The translations under genes and the position numbers were made by a program. Under the pieces are notes generated by a model, which saw nothing but the letters and a program-made list of their open reading frames with translations, was not told the DNA's origin and did no database searches. DNA of 64,000 bases from Chryseobacterium limigenitum (GTDB lineage: Bacteria; Bacteroidota; Bacteroidia; Flavobacteriales; Weeksellaceae), in assembly GCF_900114875.1 (NCBI RefSeq), contig NZ_FPKW01000013.1, forward strand, positions 47,709-111,708, in the 5' to 3' direction. Positions 40,318 to 49,196 of the stretch are shown in pieces; the first letter of the stretch is position 1, and each line of letters begins with the position of its first letter.

Positions 40318-40995
40318 TCATTCCTCACAAGCTCTCCAAATCGCATCATTTTGCGGAACAGGAGCTATGATTTCAATATTTTCTTTGGTAACAGGATGAA
40401 TAAATTCTAGTTTTCTTGCGTGAAGATTAATTCCGCCATCCGGATTGGAACGAGGTGAGCCGTATTTTAGATCTCCTTTAATAGGAACCCCACTTTTAGA
40501 TAATTGAGCTCTGATTTGATGATGTCGTCCTGTTTCAAGATCAATCTCAAGCAAGAGATAATTATCCAACTTTTTAATAATATGATAAGTAAGAATCGCT
40601 TCTTTTGCTCCGTCCGTTACTTTCGTGAAGACAATTGCCTTATTATTTTTTTCGTTTTTCTGTAAATAATGAACCAAACGCTGGCTTTGCGGAATCATTT
40701 CTTTAGCAACAACCGCCCAATATGTTTTTTTAACCTCCCTGTTTTTAACCATTTGCGTTAAACGGGAAAGCGCTTTGGAAGTTTTAGCATAGATTACCAA
40801 ACCCGAAGTTGGTCTGTCGATACGATGAACCAAACCGAGAAAGACATTTCCCGGTTTAGCATCTCTTATTTTTATAAAATTTTTGATGGAATCCAATAAC
40901 GATTCGTCACCAGTTTTATCACCCTGTACAAGCTGACCTACTTTTTTGTTTATCACCAAAAGATGGTTGTCTTCATAAACAATCTGCTCCTCCAT
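40318..40995 (-). CDS. RluA-family pseudouridine synthase
   Basis: This 225-residue enzyme isomerises uridine in rRNA or tRNA. The catalytic Asp is in GLVHRIDRPTSGLVIYAKT, with LETGRHHQIRAQL and INLHARKLEFIHP further on. There is no S4 domain at the N-terminus, so it is the short RluA/TruC-like form. It follows the small membrane protein gene by 3 bp. Confidence 0.94.
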   Translation of the reverse strand: MEEQIVYEDNHLLVINKKVGQLVQGDKTGDESLLDSIKNFIKIRDAKPGNVFLGLVHRIDRPTSGLVIYAKTSKALSRLTQMVKNREVKKTYWAVVAKEMIPQSQRLVHYLQKNEKNNKAIVFTKVTDGAKEAILTYHIIKKLDNYLLLEIDLETGRHHQIRAQLSKSGVPIKGDLKYGSPRSNPDGGINLHARKLEFIHPVTKENIEIIAPVPQNDAIWRACEE

Positions 40996-40998
40996 TTT

Positions 40999-41319
40999 TT
41001 AAGCCTGTCTTTGTCTGTTTGAAAAAGAAAGAATAATTCCTCCCAGAAGTCCTAATGTTTTCATTCCTGCCAATCTCGAATCCAATGGCAAAAATGCCCC
41101 GATAATGCATAGACCTGCTGCTGCATACATTGGATAAATAAAATTTTTATTGGAAAGAAAAGGAGCCTGAAGAACGAAGCTTATTCCTATAATTACATAA
41201 AACACTCTTTTTGAAAGTATGTTACTTACCTCCGGAGAAAATATATTAACCCATCCCGCTGCAAGGCAAATCACAGCAATTACGGAAATAATCCCTTGTA
41301 TCGTTTGTTGGTTTCTCAT
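40999..41319 (-). CDS. Small four-helix membrane protein
   Basis: This 106-residue protein has four hydrophobic segments (about 8-25, 38-55, 62-79, 87-101) with short charged loops and a basic C-terminus. I do not recognise the family. It is packed between panB (9 bp) and the pseudouridine synthase (3 bp), so it is probably translated as part of that operon. Confidence 0.65.
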   Translation of the reverse strand: MRNQQTIQGIISVIAVICLAAGWVNIFSPEVSNILSKRVFYVIIGISFVLQAPFLSNKNFIYPMYAAAGLCIIGAFLPLDSRLAGMKTLGLLGGIILSFSNRQRQA

Positions 41320-41328
41320 TAAAAAATA

Positions 41329-42144
41329 TTAGTAGCTTTCTGTTTCGTTTGGAAAATCAACGTTTTTCACGTCTTTTACATATTGAGCAACCGCTCCTGT
41401 AATTTCAGTATAAAGATCAAGATATCTTCTTAAAAATTTCGGACTAAAACCTTGGTTCATCCCAACCATATCGTGATACACCAAAACTTGTCCGTCACAA
41501 TCAGGACCCGCTCCGATTCCGATGGTTGGAATCGTAATGCTTTCGCTTACCTTCTTAGCCAAATCAGCCGGAATTTTCTCTAAAACAACCGCAAAACATC
41601 CTAATCCTTCCAAAAGCTGCGCATCTGCGATTAACTTCTCGGCTTCTGCTTCATCTTTCGCTCTTACTTTATAGGTTCCAAATTTATAAATTGACTGAGG
41701 CGTCAACCCTAAATGTCCCATCACAGGAATTCCTGCATTGATAATTTTTTTGATAGATTTTGAAATTTCTTTCCCTCCTTCAATTTTTACTGCATGAGCT
41801 CCACCTTCCTTCATCATTCTAACAGCAGACTCCAACGCTTTTTCAGGGTTACTCTGATAGGTTCCGAAAGGTAAGTCTGCCACCACCAACGCTCTGTTTG
41901 TCCCACGAACAACACTTTGAGCGTGATAAATCATCTGATCCAAAGTAATCGGCAACGTCGTTTCAAAACCGGCCATTACATTTGCTGCAGAATCTCCTAT
42001 CAAAACAGCATCAATTCCACCTGCATCTACCATTTTAGCCGTGGTAAAATCATATGCAGTAAGCATCGTTATTTTCTCCTTGTCGAATTTCATTTTACGC
42101 AAGGTTTCAGTCGTAACTTTTTTAATTTCAGAGTGAACAGACAT
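41329..42144 (-). CDS. panB: 3-methyl-2-oxobutanoate hydroxymethyltransferase
   Basis: This 271-residue TIM-barrel enzyme makes ketopantoate for pantothenate/CoA synthesis. The Mg-binding region [34 protein letters not shown], the segment [16 protein letters not shown] and the catalytic Glu context [16 protein letters not shown] are intact. It is the first gene of a three-gene run with the membrane protein and the pseudouridine synthase. Confidence 0.97.
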   Translation of the reverse strand: MSVHSEIKKVTTETLRKMKFDKEKITMLTAYDFTTAKMVDAGGIDAVLIGDSAANVMAGFETTLPITLDQMIYHAQSVVRGTNRALVVADLPFGTYQSNPEKALESAVRMMKEGGAHAVKIEGGKEISKSIKKIINAGIPVMGHLGLTPQSIYKFGTYKVRAKDEAEAEKLIADAQLLEGLGCFAVVLEKIPADLAKKVSESITIPTIGIGAGPDCDGQVLVYHDMVGMNQGFSPKFLRRYLDLYTEITGAVAQYVKDVKNVDFPNETESY

Positions 42145-42170
42145 AATTTATCTATTTTTTAAAAGTTAAA

Positions 42171-42198
42171 AAGTCGGCTTCCGCCGACTTAAGTTTTT
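42171..42198. terminator. Terminator after Crp/Fnr gene
   Basis: AAGTCGGC and GCCGACTT pair over TTCC, with T residues on the minus-strand side and also seven T on the plus side a few bases later. Confidence 0.8.
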
Positions 42199-42207
42199 TT
42201 GTATGAT

Positions 42208-42921
42208 TTATAAAACTACGTGTCCTAGTTTCATTAATTTATCGTGATTCAGAATTTTGATATTTCTTCCGTCTACTTCGATGAGATTGTCTCCTTTAAA
42301 TTCAGAGATAAGACGGATCGCACTTTCAGTAGCAGTTCCGATGATGTTTGCAATTTCTTCTCTTGTCAAAGAAATCTTAATAAACCCCTCAGGATCAACG
42401 CCTAACTTCTGTTCCAATAGAATCAGAATTTCAGCCAATCTTTCTCTTACCGTTTTCTGCGCTAAGAATGTGATGGTGTTGGAAGATTCTCCCAACTCGT
42501 AAGAAATTTTTTGAAGCATCACGAAAGACAATTGAGGATCTACCTCCAGAAGATACATAAAAACTTCGGCAGGAAGAAAAATACACTCAATATCTGTCAT
42601 TGCTTCTGCTTTGGCTTGAAAATTTTCTCCACAAAGCAAAGATCGGTAGCCGATGATATCACCTTCTTTAATAAATCTCAAAATCTGGTCTTTCCCGAAG
42701 GCTCCCGATTTGGAAAGCTTAGCGGCACCCTTATCTAAAAAGTAGACTCCTTTTGGAGTTTCCCCGTCTTCGAAAATGGTATCGTGCTTTTGAAAACTCA
42801 ACCTCTTTTTGGCGTTGATATACTTCTCAAAATCTGCACTGGTAAGTCTTTCCTTGAATGATTTATCATTAAAAACTCTGGCGAACCTCTCTTCAATTGC
42901 AATCTGTTGTTCCTGCGACAT
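42208..42921 (-). CDS. Crp/Fnr-family transcriptional regulator
   Basis: This protein of about 237 residues has an N-terminal cyclic-nucleotide-binding fold (about 40-150, FEDGETPKGVYFLDKGAAKLS) and a C-terminal winged HTH (ISLTREEIANIIGTATESAIRLISEF). The N-terminal Cys cluster of Fnr is absent, so it does not carry an Fnr-type iron-sulfur sensor there. It faces the cbb3 oxidase locus and is the obvious candidate regulator. I choose the ATG at 42921 because an ATG four codons upstream lies inside a candidate binding site. Confidence 0.88.
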   Translation of the reverse strand: MSQEQQIAIEERFARVFNDKSFKERLTSADFEKYINAKKRLSFQKHDTIFEDGETPKGVYFLDKGAAKLSKSGAFGKDQILRFIKEGDIIGYRSLLCGENFQAKAEAMTDIECIFLPAEVFMYLLEVDPQLSFVMLQKISYELGESSNTITFLAQKTVRERLAEILILLEQKLGVDPEGFIKISLTREEIANIIGTATESAIRLISEFKGDNLIEVDGRNIKILNHDKLMKLGHVVL

Positions 42922-42926
42922 TTTAT

Positions 42927-42940
42927 ATGACATTTATCAC
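42927..42940. promoter_or_regulatory. Candidate Crp/Fnr-type operator
   Basis: ATGACATTTATCAC resembles the FNR palindrome TTGATnnnnATCAA and the Crp half-site spacing. It lies between the divergent regulator and ccoI. Its centre is about 60 bp before the predicted ccoI transcription start, the place for a class I activator. Confidence 0.4.
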
Positions 42941-42982
42941 AAAAATAGCACATTTTAAAACGATAAACAAAAAAAAATGTTA

Positions 42983-42990
42983 TAATTTTG
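42983..42990 (+). promoter_or_regulatory. Candidate -7 box of the cbb3 locus
   Basis: TAATTTTG is an exact TAnnTTTG match 14 bp before the ccoI start codon. No TTTG -33 element is visible, which suits an activator-dependent promoter. Confidence 0.5.
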
Positions 42991-43004
42991 TAAGTCAATA
43001 ATTT

Positions 43005-45389
43005 ATGGAGGTGAGCGAGAACTGTTTTCATTGCGGACAAGGTATAGAAAAGGAAAGAATTCTTTTTGATGAAAGGATCTTCTGTTGCAACGGTTGTAAA
43101 TCTGTCTACGAAATTCTGAATACCAATAATTTAAGTAATTTTTACGAATTAAATAAAACGGCCGGAATCCGTCCAAGTGATGATAATTCTTCGCAGTTTG
43201 ATTATTTAGACACTCCTGAGATCTTTGATAAAGTTACAGATTTCTCGGAAGGAAACACCAGTCTGATCACGTTCAAAGTCCCTGTAATACATTGTTCTTC
43301 TTGCATTTGGCTATTGGAAAGCCTTCATACTTTAAATGAAAATATTAAATATTCTCAGGTTAACTTCACAAGGAAGACCTTGCAGGTTTCATTCAACCAT
43401 AACGATCTAAAATTAAGCGAACTAGCTAAATTTTTAACCAATCTAGGATATAAACCGGTTATCAGTCTTGAAACCGCTGATAAAAATGAAGATCATCTCG
43501 ACAAATCTTTATTGGTGAAATTTGCCATTGCCGCCTTTGCTTTTGGTAACGGAATGTTCCTTGCCTTCCCTGAATATATTGGAGGTGAAGATTATTGGAT
43601 GGAACATTATAAAGGCTTATTCAGAACCTTAATATTCCTTCTGGCGACTCCTGTTGTATTTTATTCCGCATCAGATTATTATAAATCTGCTTGGTATGGA
43701 TTAAAAAACAAGATTGTAAACATTGACGTTCCAATTGTTTTAGGAATCTTCGTTCTATACGGAAGAAGTATTTATGAAGTAGTAACAGATTATGGCCCAG
43801 GATATTTCGACACGCTTTGTGGACTTTTATTCTTCATGCTTCTCGGGAAAATTTTCCAAAAAAGAACATATAGCGCTCTTTCATATGATAGGGATTACAA
43901 ATCTTTCTACCCGATTGCCGTAACGAAAGTTGATTTTGAAGGAAAACAGGATAATATTTTATTGTCTGAAATAAAAGTTGGTGACAGAATTTTAGTTAGA
44001 AATCAGGAAATCATCCCTGTTGACGGAATTTTGATCAACGGAGAAGGAAATATTGACAACAGTTTTATTACCGGAGAAAGTGAAAGTATCAGCAAACAAC
44101 CCGGAGATAAAATTTTTGCGGGAGGAAAACAGGTTGGATCTTCTTTAGAATTGGAAGTTATCAAAAATGTTGATCAAAGTTATTTAACACAGCTTTGGAA
44201 TAAAGAAGCTTTTAAAAAGCATGAAACAGGACTTGACACACTGACAAATAATGTTAGTAAATATTTCACATTCATCATTTTAGGCATTGCTTTAGTTGCA
44301 GGAACTTATTGGTATTTTATTGATTTAAATAAAATGTTTCAGGTTGTTTCCGCAATTTTAATTATTGCTTGTCCATGTGCGCTTGCGCTGTCTGCTCCGT
44401 TTACTTTCGGACATATTATGAGGATTTTAGGCAGAAATAAGTTCTATGTAAAAGATACTTTAACGATTGAAAAAATTGCGAAAATTAATACTATTGTTTT
44501 TGATAAAACAGGGACAATTACTCATAGAAAAAAATCAAACATCAAATATGAAGGTCCTGAAATTCAAGAATTTGATTTATTAAATATCAAAACTTTATTA
44601 AAAAACTCAAACCACCCACTTTCCAAATCTTTATATGAATTCATTGAGTCTAAGGATGAATATTTCCCTGTTGAAAGTTTTCAGGAGATCTCAGGAAAAG
44701 GTTACGAAGCCAATGTAAGAGGGAATATTTATAAGATTGGTTCTGCACGTTATAATAATCAGGAATCTAAAAATCTTGAAACAGCCGTGTATATCAGTAA
44801 AAATGATGTTTTTCTAGGAAAATTCATCTTTAAAAATGAGTATCGTGCCAAACTTAAAGACTTATTTAAAAAATTAGCGAACTACAAAATTTATATTCTG
44901 AGTGGAGATAACTCTTCAGAAGAAAATCAATTAAAAGAATTAATTCCAAATTGCCAGGCCATGGCTTTTAATCAAAGCCCGGAAGACAAACTTAATTATA
45001 TCAAAAACCTTCAAGACAAAAACTTAAAAGTTGCTATGCTTGGAGACGGCTTAAATGACGCCGGAGCCCTTAAACAGAGCAATGTAGGAATCGCAATTGC
45101 CGATGACACCAATAGCTTTACTCCGTCTTCAGATGTCATCATGAATGGTGATAAAGTGGTAACTCTTGACAACTATTTAAATGTTTGTAAAGGGTCGATC
45201 ACTATTGTAAAAATGACATTCATAATTAGTTTTCTATACAATATTGTGGGATTAAGCTATGCCGTTACAGGTCACATGCATCCGCTTTTTGCAGCACTGA
45301 TAATGCCCGCAAGCTCAATCACCGTAGTTACATTCACTACCGTTTCAACATGGATACTTGGAAGAAAGTATTTCAAAAAACACGCTTAA
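43005..45389 (+). CDS. ccoI: Cu-translocating P1B-type ATPase for cbb3 assembly
   Basis: This 794-residue copper exporter of the FixI/CcoI type has an N-terminal Cys-rich domain (CFHCGQGIEKER... FCCNGCKSVYEIL, residues 7-37) and an HMA-like HCSSCIWLLESL. Membrane segments include the CPC metal site (IIACPCALALSAPF), the phosphorylation motif DKTGTIT, TGESESISKQ, NHPLSKSL and the hinge GDGLNDAGALK. It supplies copper for the CcoN heme-copper centre. The first gene of the oxidase locus, it is followed by ccoS. Confidence 0.95.
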   Translation: MEVSENCFHCGQGIEKERILFDERIFCCNGCKSVYEILNTNNLSNFYELNKTAGIRPSDDNSSQFDYLDTPEIFDKVTDFSEGNTSLITFKVPVIHCSSCIWLLESLHTLNENIKYSQVNFTRKTLQVSFNHNDLKLSELAKFLTNLGYKPVISLETADKNEDHLDKSLLVKFAIAAFAFGNGMFLAFPEYIGGEDYWMEHYKGLFRTLIFLLATPVVFYSASDYYKSAWYGLKNKIVNIDVPIVLGIFVLYGRSIYEVVTDYGPGYFDTLCGLLFFMLLGKIFQKRTYSALSYDRDYKSFYPIAVTKVDFEGKQDNILLSEIKVGDRILVRNQEIIPVDGILINGEGNIDNSFITGESESISKQPGDKIFAGGKQVGSSLELEVIKNVDQSYLTQLWNKEAFKKHETGLDTLTNNVSKYFTFIILGIALVAGTYWYFIDLNKMFQVVSAILIIACPCALALSAPFTFGHIMRILGRNKFYVKDTLTIEKIAKINTIVFDKTGTITHRKKSNIKYEGPEIQEFDLLNIKTLLKNSNHPLSKSLYEFIESKDEYFPVESFQEISGKGYEANVRGNIYKIGSARYNNQESKNLETAVYISKNDVFLGKFIFKNEYRAKLKDLFKKLANYKIYILSGDNSSEENQLKELIPNCQAMAFNQSPEDKLNYIKNLQDKNLKVAMLGDGLNDAGALKQSNVGIAIADDTNSFTPSSDVIMNGDKVVTLDNYLNVCKGSITIVKMTFIISFLYNIVGLSYAVTGHMHPLFAALIMPASSITVVTFTTVSTWILGRKYFKKHA

Positions 45390-45498
45390 AAGCCCTTATT
45401 TAGACTGATTTTAAATTAGCAAGTGCGGCTATTTCGTGATTAATATCATTATTTTTCACTAAATTTGAGCCCTGAAAATAGGTTAATTTTGTTGTCAA

Positions 45499-45723
45499 AT
45501 GGATATTCTATATTTAATGATCCTCTGCAGTGTTTCTTTGGCTGCAATTTTCTTGGTCGTTTTTATAGTCAATGCCAGGAAAGGACAGTTTGAAGATGAT
45601 GAATCTCCGGCTGTGCGAATCCTCTTTGACTCAGGCGAAATCAAGGAAAAAGATGATGATGGCAACAAACCCAACAAGAAAGAAATAGGAGAAAATAATA
45701 AAATTGAAGAAAAAAGTGAATAG
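45499..45723 (+). CDS. ccoS: cbb3 oxidase maturation protein CcoS
   Basis: This 74-residue protein has one N-terminal membrane helix (residues 4-24, MDILYLMILCSVSLAAIFL) and the CcoS signature GQFEDDESPAVRILFD just after it. A charged tail follows, longer than in proteobacterial CcoS. It is needed in other bacteria for cofactor insertion into the cbb3 oxidase. It ends 5 bp before ccoNO. Confidence 0.9.
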   Translation: MDILYLMILCSVSLAAIFLVVFIVNARKGQFEDDESPAVRILFDSGEIKEKDDDGNKPNKKEIGENNKIEEKSE

Positions 45724-45728
45724 TTGAT

Positions 45729-47990
45729 ATGGAGACACAAAAGTTTAGTTATGACAACAGTATTGTTCGGGCATTCCTTTACGCGACCATAGTTTTTGGG
45801 CTTATTGGGTTCTTGTTTGGGCTTACGGCAGCGTTAATGCTTTTCTACCCGGAACTTCCTGAATTTTTATTCGGAACAGATGATACTACGATTCAGAGTT
45901 TGAAGAGTGGTAACATCCAAGGCTTAATAAACACACATGGAGCATTTGGTTTTGGTAGAATCAGGATGTTGCACACCAACACCGTGATCTTTGCATTTGT
46001 ATGTAATATCGTTTATACCGGTATTTATTACTCATTACAGAGATTATTAAAAACAAGAATGTACAGCGACACATTGTCATGGTTACATTTCTGGACTTGG
46101 CAATTTATGATTGTTGCTACGTTCGTTACTTTCTTTATGGGGATCAATACCTCTAAAGAGTACGCAGAACATGAATGGCCAATTGACATATTGATTGCAT
46201 TCTCATGGATCATTTTCGGAGCAAATATGTTTTTAACAATTGCAAAGAGAAGAGTAAGACACCTTTATGTAGCCATCTGGTTCTATATCGGTACTTGGAT
46301 CGCAGTGGCAATGCTTCACATTTTTAACAACTTAGAAGTTCCATTATCTTTCACAGGTTGGAAATCTTATTCAGCATATGCTGGGGTAAAAGATGCTATC
46401 GTACAATGGTGGTATGGTCACAATGCAGTAGCATTCGTATTGACAACTCCGGTTTTAGGTTTGATGTACTACTTCTTACCAAAAGCTGCTGACAGACCGG
46501 TTTTCTCATACAAACTGTCTATTATTCACTTCTGGTCATTAATTTTCGTATATATCTGGGCTGGTCCTCACCACCTTCAGTATACAGCACTTCCGGCTTG
46601 GGCTCAGGCAGTGGGAACAGGTTTCTCAATCATGCTTATTGCCCCATCTTGGGGAGGAATGCTGAACGGGCTTCTTACATTAAGAGGAGCTTGGGATAAG
46701 GTAAGAGAAAATCCTATCTTGAAGTTCTTCGTAGTTGCAGTTACTTGTTATGGTATGGCAACGTTTGAAGGACCGCTTTTAGCAACAAAAAACATCAACA
46801 AAATTGGTCACTTTACGGACTGGGTTATTGGTCACGTACACTTAGGAGCTCTTGGATGGAATGGTTTCATGGCATTCGGGGTTATCTATTATTTAGTACC
46901 AATTTTATGGAGAACAAAATTATACTCAGTAAAATTAGCTAACTGGCATTTCTGGTTGGGCACATTAGGAATCATTTTCTATGCTGTACCAATGTATATC
47001 TCAGGATTTACTCAAGGGTTAATGTGGAAACAATTTAATCCGGACGGAACTTTGATGTATAAAAACTGGCTGGATACCGTAACTGCGATCATCCCTTACT
47101 TCAAAATGAGATTCGTAGGAGGATTATTCTATATCTCCGGAGCAATTTTAATGATCGTTAACGTTGTAGCTACTGTAAGAAAAGGATCATTCCAAAAAGA
47201 AGTTCCTGCAGAAGCACCTGCTTTGGCAAACATCGGAAAAAACAGAAAAGAAGGAGAAGGTACTCACCTTTGGTTAGAAAGAACTCCTGTATTATTAGGA
47301 ATCTTATCTTTCTTAACAATATCTATCGGTAGTTCTGTGGAAATCATCCCTACATTATCTCTTAAGAAAAGTGTACCAACGATTTCAGCAGTAAAACCTT
47401 ATTCACCACTTGAATTGGAAGGTAGAGATCTCTATATCCGTGAAGGATGTAATGCTTGTCACTCTCAGATGGTAAGACCATTCAGAGATGAGATCACAAG
47501 ATTCAACGGTAAAAACGGACAGTATTCAAAAGCTGGAGAGTTCGTATATGACAGACCATTCTTATGGGGATCAAAAAGAACAGGACCAGATTTACATAGA
47601 GAAGGAGGTAAAAACCCAAGTTCTTGGCACTACAAACACATGTATAACCCAAGATCTACATCTGCAGGTTCTATCATGCCTCGTTACCCATGGTTAATTG
47701 CCACAAACCTAGACAGATCTAAAATGGTTGATAAAATGCTACTAATGAAAAATACTTTCGATGTACCATATACAAAACCTCAGATAGATTCTGCTAATGC
47801 ATGGGCAGATAACCAGGCTTCGAAAATTGTAAAAGATATCTTCTCTGAAGCAGCCGATTTAAAAGACGCATATGCTAAGAGACCTAAAGGAGAATTAGAG
47901 AAAAAAGAGATTGTAGCTCTTATCTCTTACCTGCAAAGATTAGGAACAGATATCAAAACAACGGAAATAAAAACAGCAAGTAATAACTAA
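45729..47990 (+). CDS. ccoNO: cbb3 cytochrome c oxidase, fused subunits I and II
   Basis: This 753-residue fusion reduces O2 at high affinity in the inner membrane. Residues 1 to about 490 are CcoN, with twelve or so helices and metal-ligand histidines (HTNTVIFAF, WWYGHNAVAF, GPHHLQY, HVHLGALGWNG). From about 545 comes CcoO, with a single heme c motif EGCNACHSQMVRPF near 572 and the ESRYPW-like MPRYPWL. The N-O fusion is the normal form in Bacteroidota, while most proteobacteria use separate genes. Confidence 0.96.
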   Translation: METQKFSYDNSIVRAFLYATIVFGLIGFLFGLTAALMLFYPELPEFLFGTDDTTIQSLKSGNIQGLINTHGAFGFGRIRMLHTNTVIFAFVCNIVYTGIYYSLQRLLKTRMYSDTLSWLHFWTWQFMIVATFVTFFMGINTSKEYAEHEWPIDILIAFSWIIFGANMFLTIAKRRVRHLYVAIWFYIGTWIAVAMLHIFNNLEVPLSFTGWKSYSAYAGVKDAIVQWWYGHNAVAFVLTTPVLGLMYYFLPKAADRPVFSYKLSIIHFWSLIFVYIWAGPHHLQYTALPAWAQAVGTGFSIMLIAPSWGGMLNGLLTLRGAWDKVRENPILKFFVVAVTCYGMATFEGPLLATKNINKIGHFTDWVIGHVHLGALGWNGFMAFGVIYYLVPILWRTKLYSVKLANWHFWLGTLGIIFYAVPMYISGFTQGLMWKQFNPDGTLMYKNWLDTVTAIIPYFKMRFVGGLFYISGAILMIVNVVATVRKGSFQKEVPAEAPALANIGKNRKEGEGTHLWLERTPVLLGILSFLTISIGSSVEIIPTLSLKKSVPTISAVKPYSPLELEGRDLYIREGCNACHSQMVRPFRDEITRFNGKNGQYSKAGEFVYDRPFLWGSKRTGPDLHREGGKNPSSWHYKHMYNPRSTSAGSIMPRYPWLIATNLDRSKMVDKMLLMKNTFDVPYTKPQIDSANAWADNQASKIVKDIFSEAADLKDAYAKRPKGELEKKEIVALISYLQRLGTDIKTTEIKTASNN

Positions 47991-48008
47991 ACATTAAAAG
48001 CTTCAAAA

Positions 48009-48206
48009 ATGATTCCTCAGAACTTTAAAGATATATTATCCAATACCGAAAATGCAGGCTTGTATCAAACATTGGCGCTGATATTCTTTATGATGTTCTT
48101 CGTAGCCTTAATCATATACGTTTTTAGCAGACCTAAAAAATATTATAAGGAAGAAGAAGAAGCACCACTGGGGGATGATGAAGACGATTTTAATTTAAAA
48201 AATTAA
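48009..48206 (+). CDS. ccoQ: cbb3 oxidase subunit CcoQ
   Basis: This 65-residue protein has one membrane helix (about 20-41, TLALIFFMMFFVALIIYVF) followed by SRPKKYYKEEEEAPLGDD, the usual CcoQ pattern. It lies 18 bp after ccoNO and 10 bp before ccoP. It may stabilise the oxidase complex. Confidence 0.88.
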   Translation: MIPQNFKDILSNTENAGLYQTLALIFFMMFFVALIIYVFSRPKKYYKEEEEAPLGDDEDDFNLKN

Positions 48207-48216
48207 ACTATTTATT

Positions 48217-49098
48217 ATGAAACAAAGGACACCGGTTGTTGTAAACATTTTAATAATAATTGGACTTCTAATAGTTTTTTATTATTTGTTTGTACAGAGC
48301 TACGCGTTTTTAGCTTCACCATATTTTTGGGGTACAGTGGTAATAGGTGCTATTTTAGCTTATATCCATAACTCTATTGGAGATTTAATTGAAAATAATA
48401 AATTCAAGAAATTATCTGCAGAAGAAAAAGCAGCATATTTAGCAGAAAAGAAAGTTCCTTTCTTAAAGAGAATGTATGAAAGTGCATTCAAGAAACAATC
48501 TGCTACAGAAGAAAAAGATATCCTTATTGACCATGGTTTCGACGGGATCATGGAGTTGGATAACCAATTACCAAAATGGTGGGTAGGTTTATTCTATTTT
48601 GGGACTGCTTTTTGTATTGTATATATTGCAGCTTACTCTTTCACTGATTTTGCTCACCCAATAAGTGAATATGAAAAAGAATATAAAGAGCAGATCGCAA
48701 GTATCGCTGAATACGAGAAAAGTCAGCCTCCTGTAACTATTGAAACAGCAAAATATTCTGCTGATAATATTGCAGACGGTAAAGAACTTTTCAAAACCAA
48801 CTGTGCATCATGTCACAAGGAAGATGGTAGTGGTGGTATCGGTCCAAACTTGACGGATAACTACTGGATCAACCAGCCAGAGAAAACTTTATTTAAAAAC
48901 GTTTTCCATATGGACTGGAATGGTTCTCCTACTAACCCTGCGATGAGAGCATTCGGTAAAAACGGTGAAGTTTCCGGAGCCGAGATTGAGAAGATTGCAG
49001 CCTATGTATATCACATCAATCAAGAGCAACCGCCAGTGACACCAGCTCAGGGTGGAGCTGCTCCTCAGGGAACAGAAGCTCATTGGGAAAAAGAATAA
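48217..49098 (+). CDS. ccoP: cbb3 oxidase diheme-type subunit CcoP with one heme motif
   Basis: This 293-residue protein has an N-terminal pair of membrane segments (about 7-50), a charged stretch, the typical CcoP helix-and-loop WWVGLFYFGTAFCIVYIAAY (about 125-145), and one c-type heme domain with NCASCHKEDGSGGIGPNLTD near 195. Proteobacterial CcoP has two CxxCH motifs; only one is here. The missing second heme domain is the Bacteroidota form as far as I know. It delivers electrons to CcoO. Confidence 0.93.
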   Translation: MKQRTPVVVNILIIIGLLIVFYYLFVQSYAFLASPYFWGTVVIGAILAYIHNSIGDLIENNKFKKLSAEEKAAYLAEKKVPFLKRMYESAFKKQSATEEKDILIDHGFDGIMELDNQLPKWWVGLFYFGTAFCIVYIAAYSFTDFAHPISEYEKEYKEQIASIAEYEKSQPPVTIETAKYSADNIADGKELFKTNCASCHKEDGSGGIGPNLTDNYWINQPEKTLFKNVFHMDWNGSPTNPAMRAFGKNGEVSGAEIEKIAAYVYHINQEQPPVTPAQGGAAPQGTEAHWEKE

Positions 49099-49196
49099 TT
49101 AAAATTAAATTTTAAAACATATGAAAAAACATAATTTGTTATTAGATTAAAAAATAGTAACGAATTATGTTTTTCTTTTTTTAAACACATTACAAA

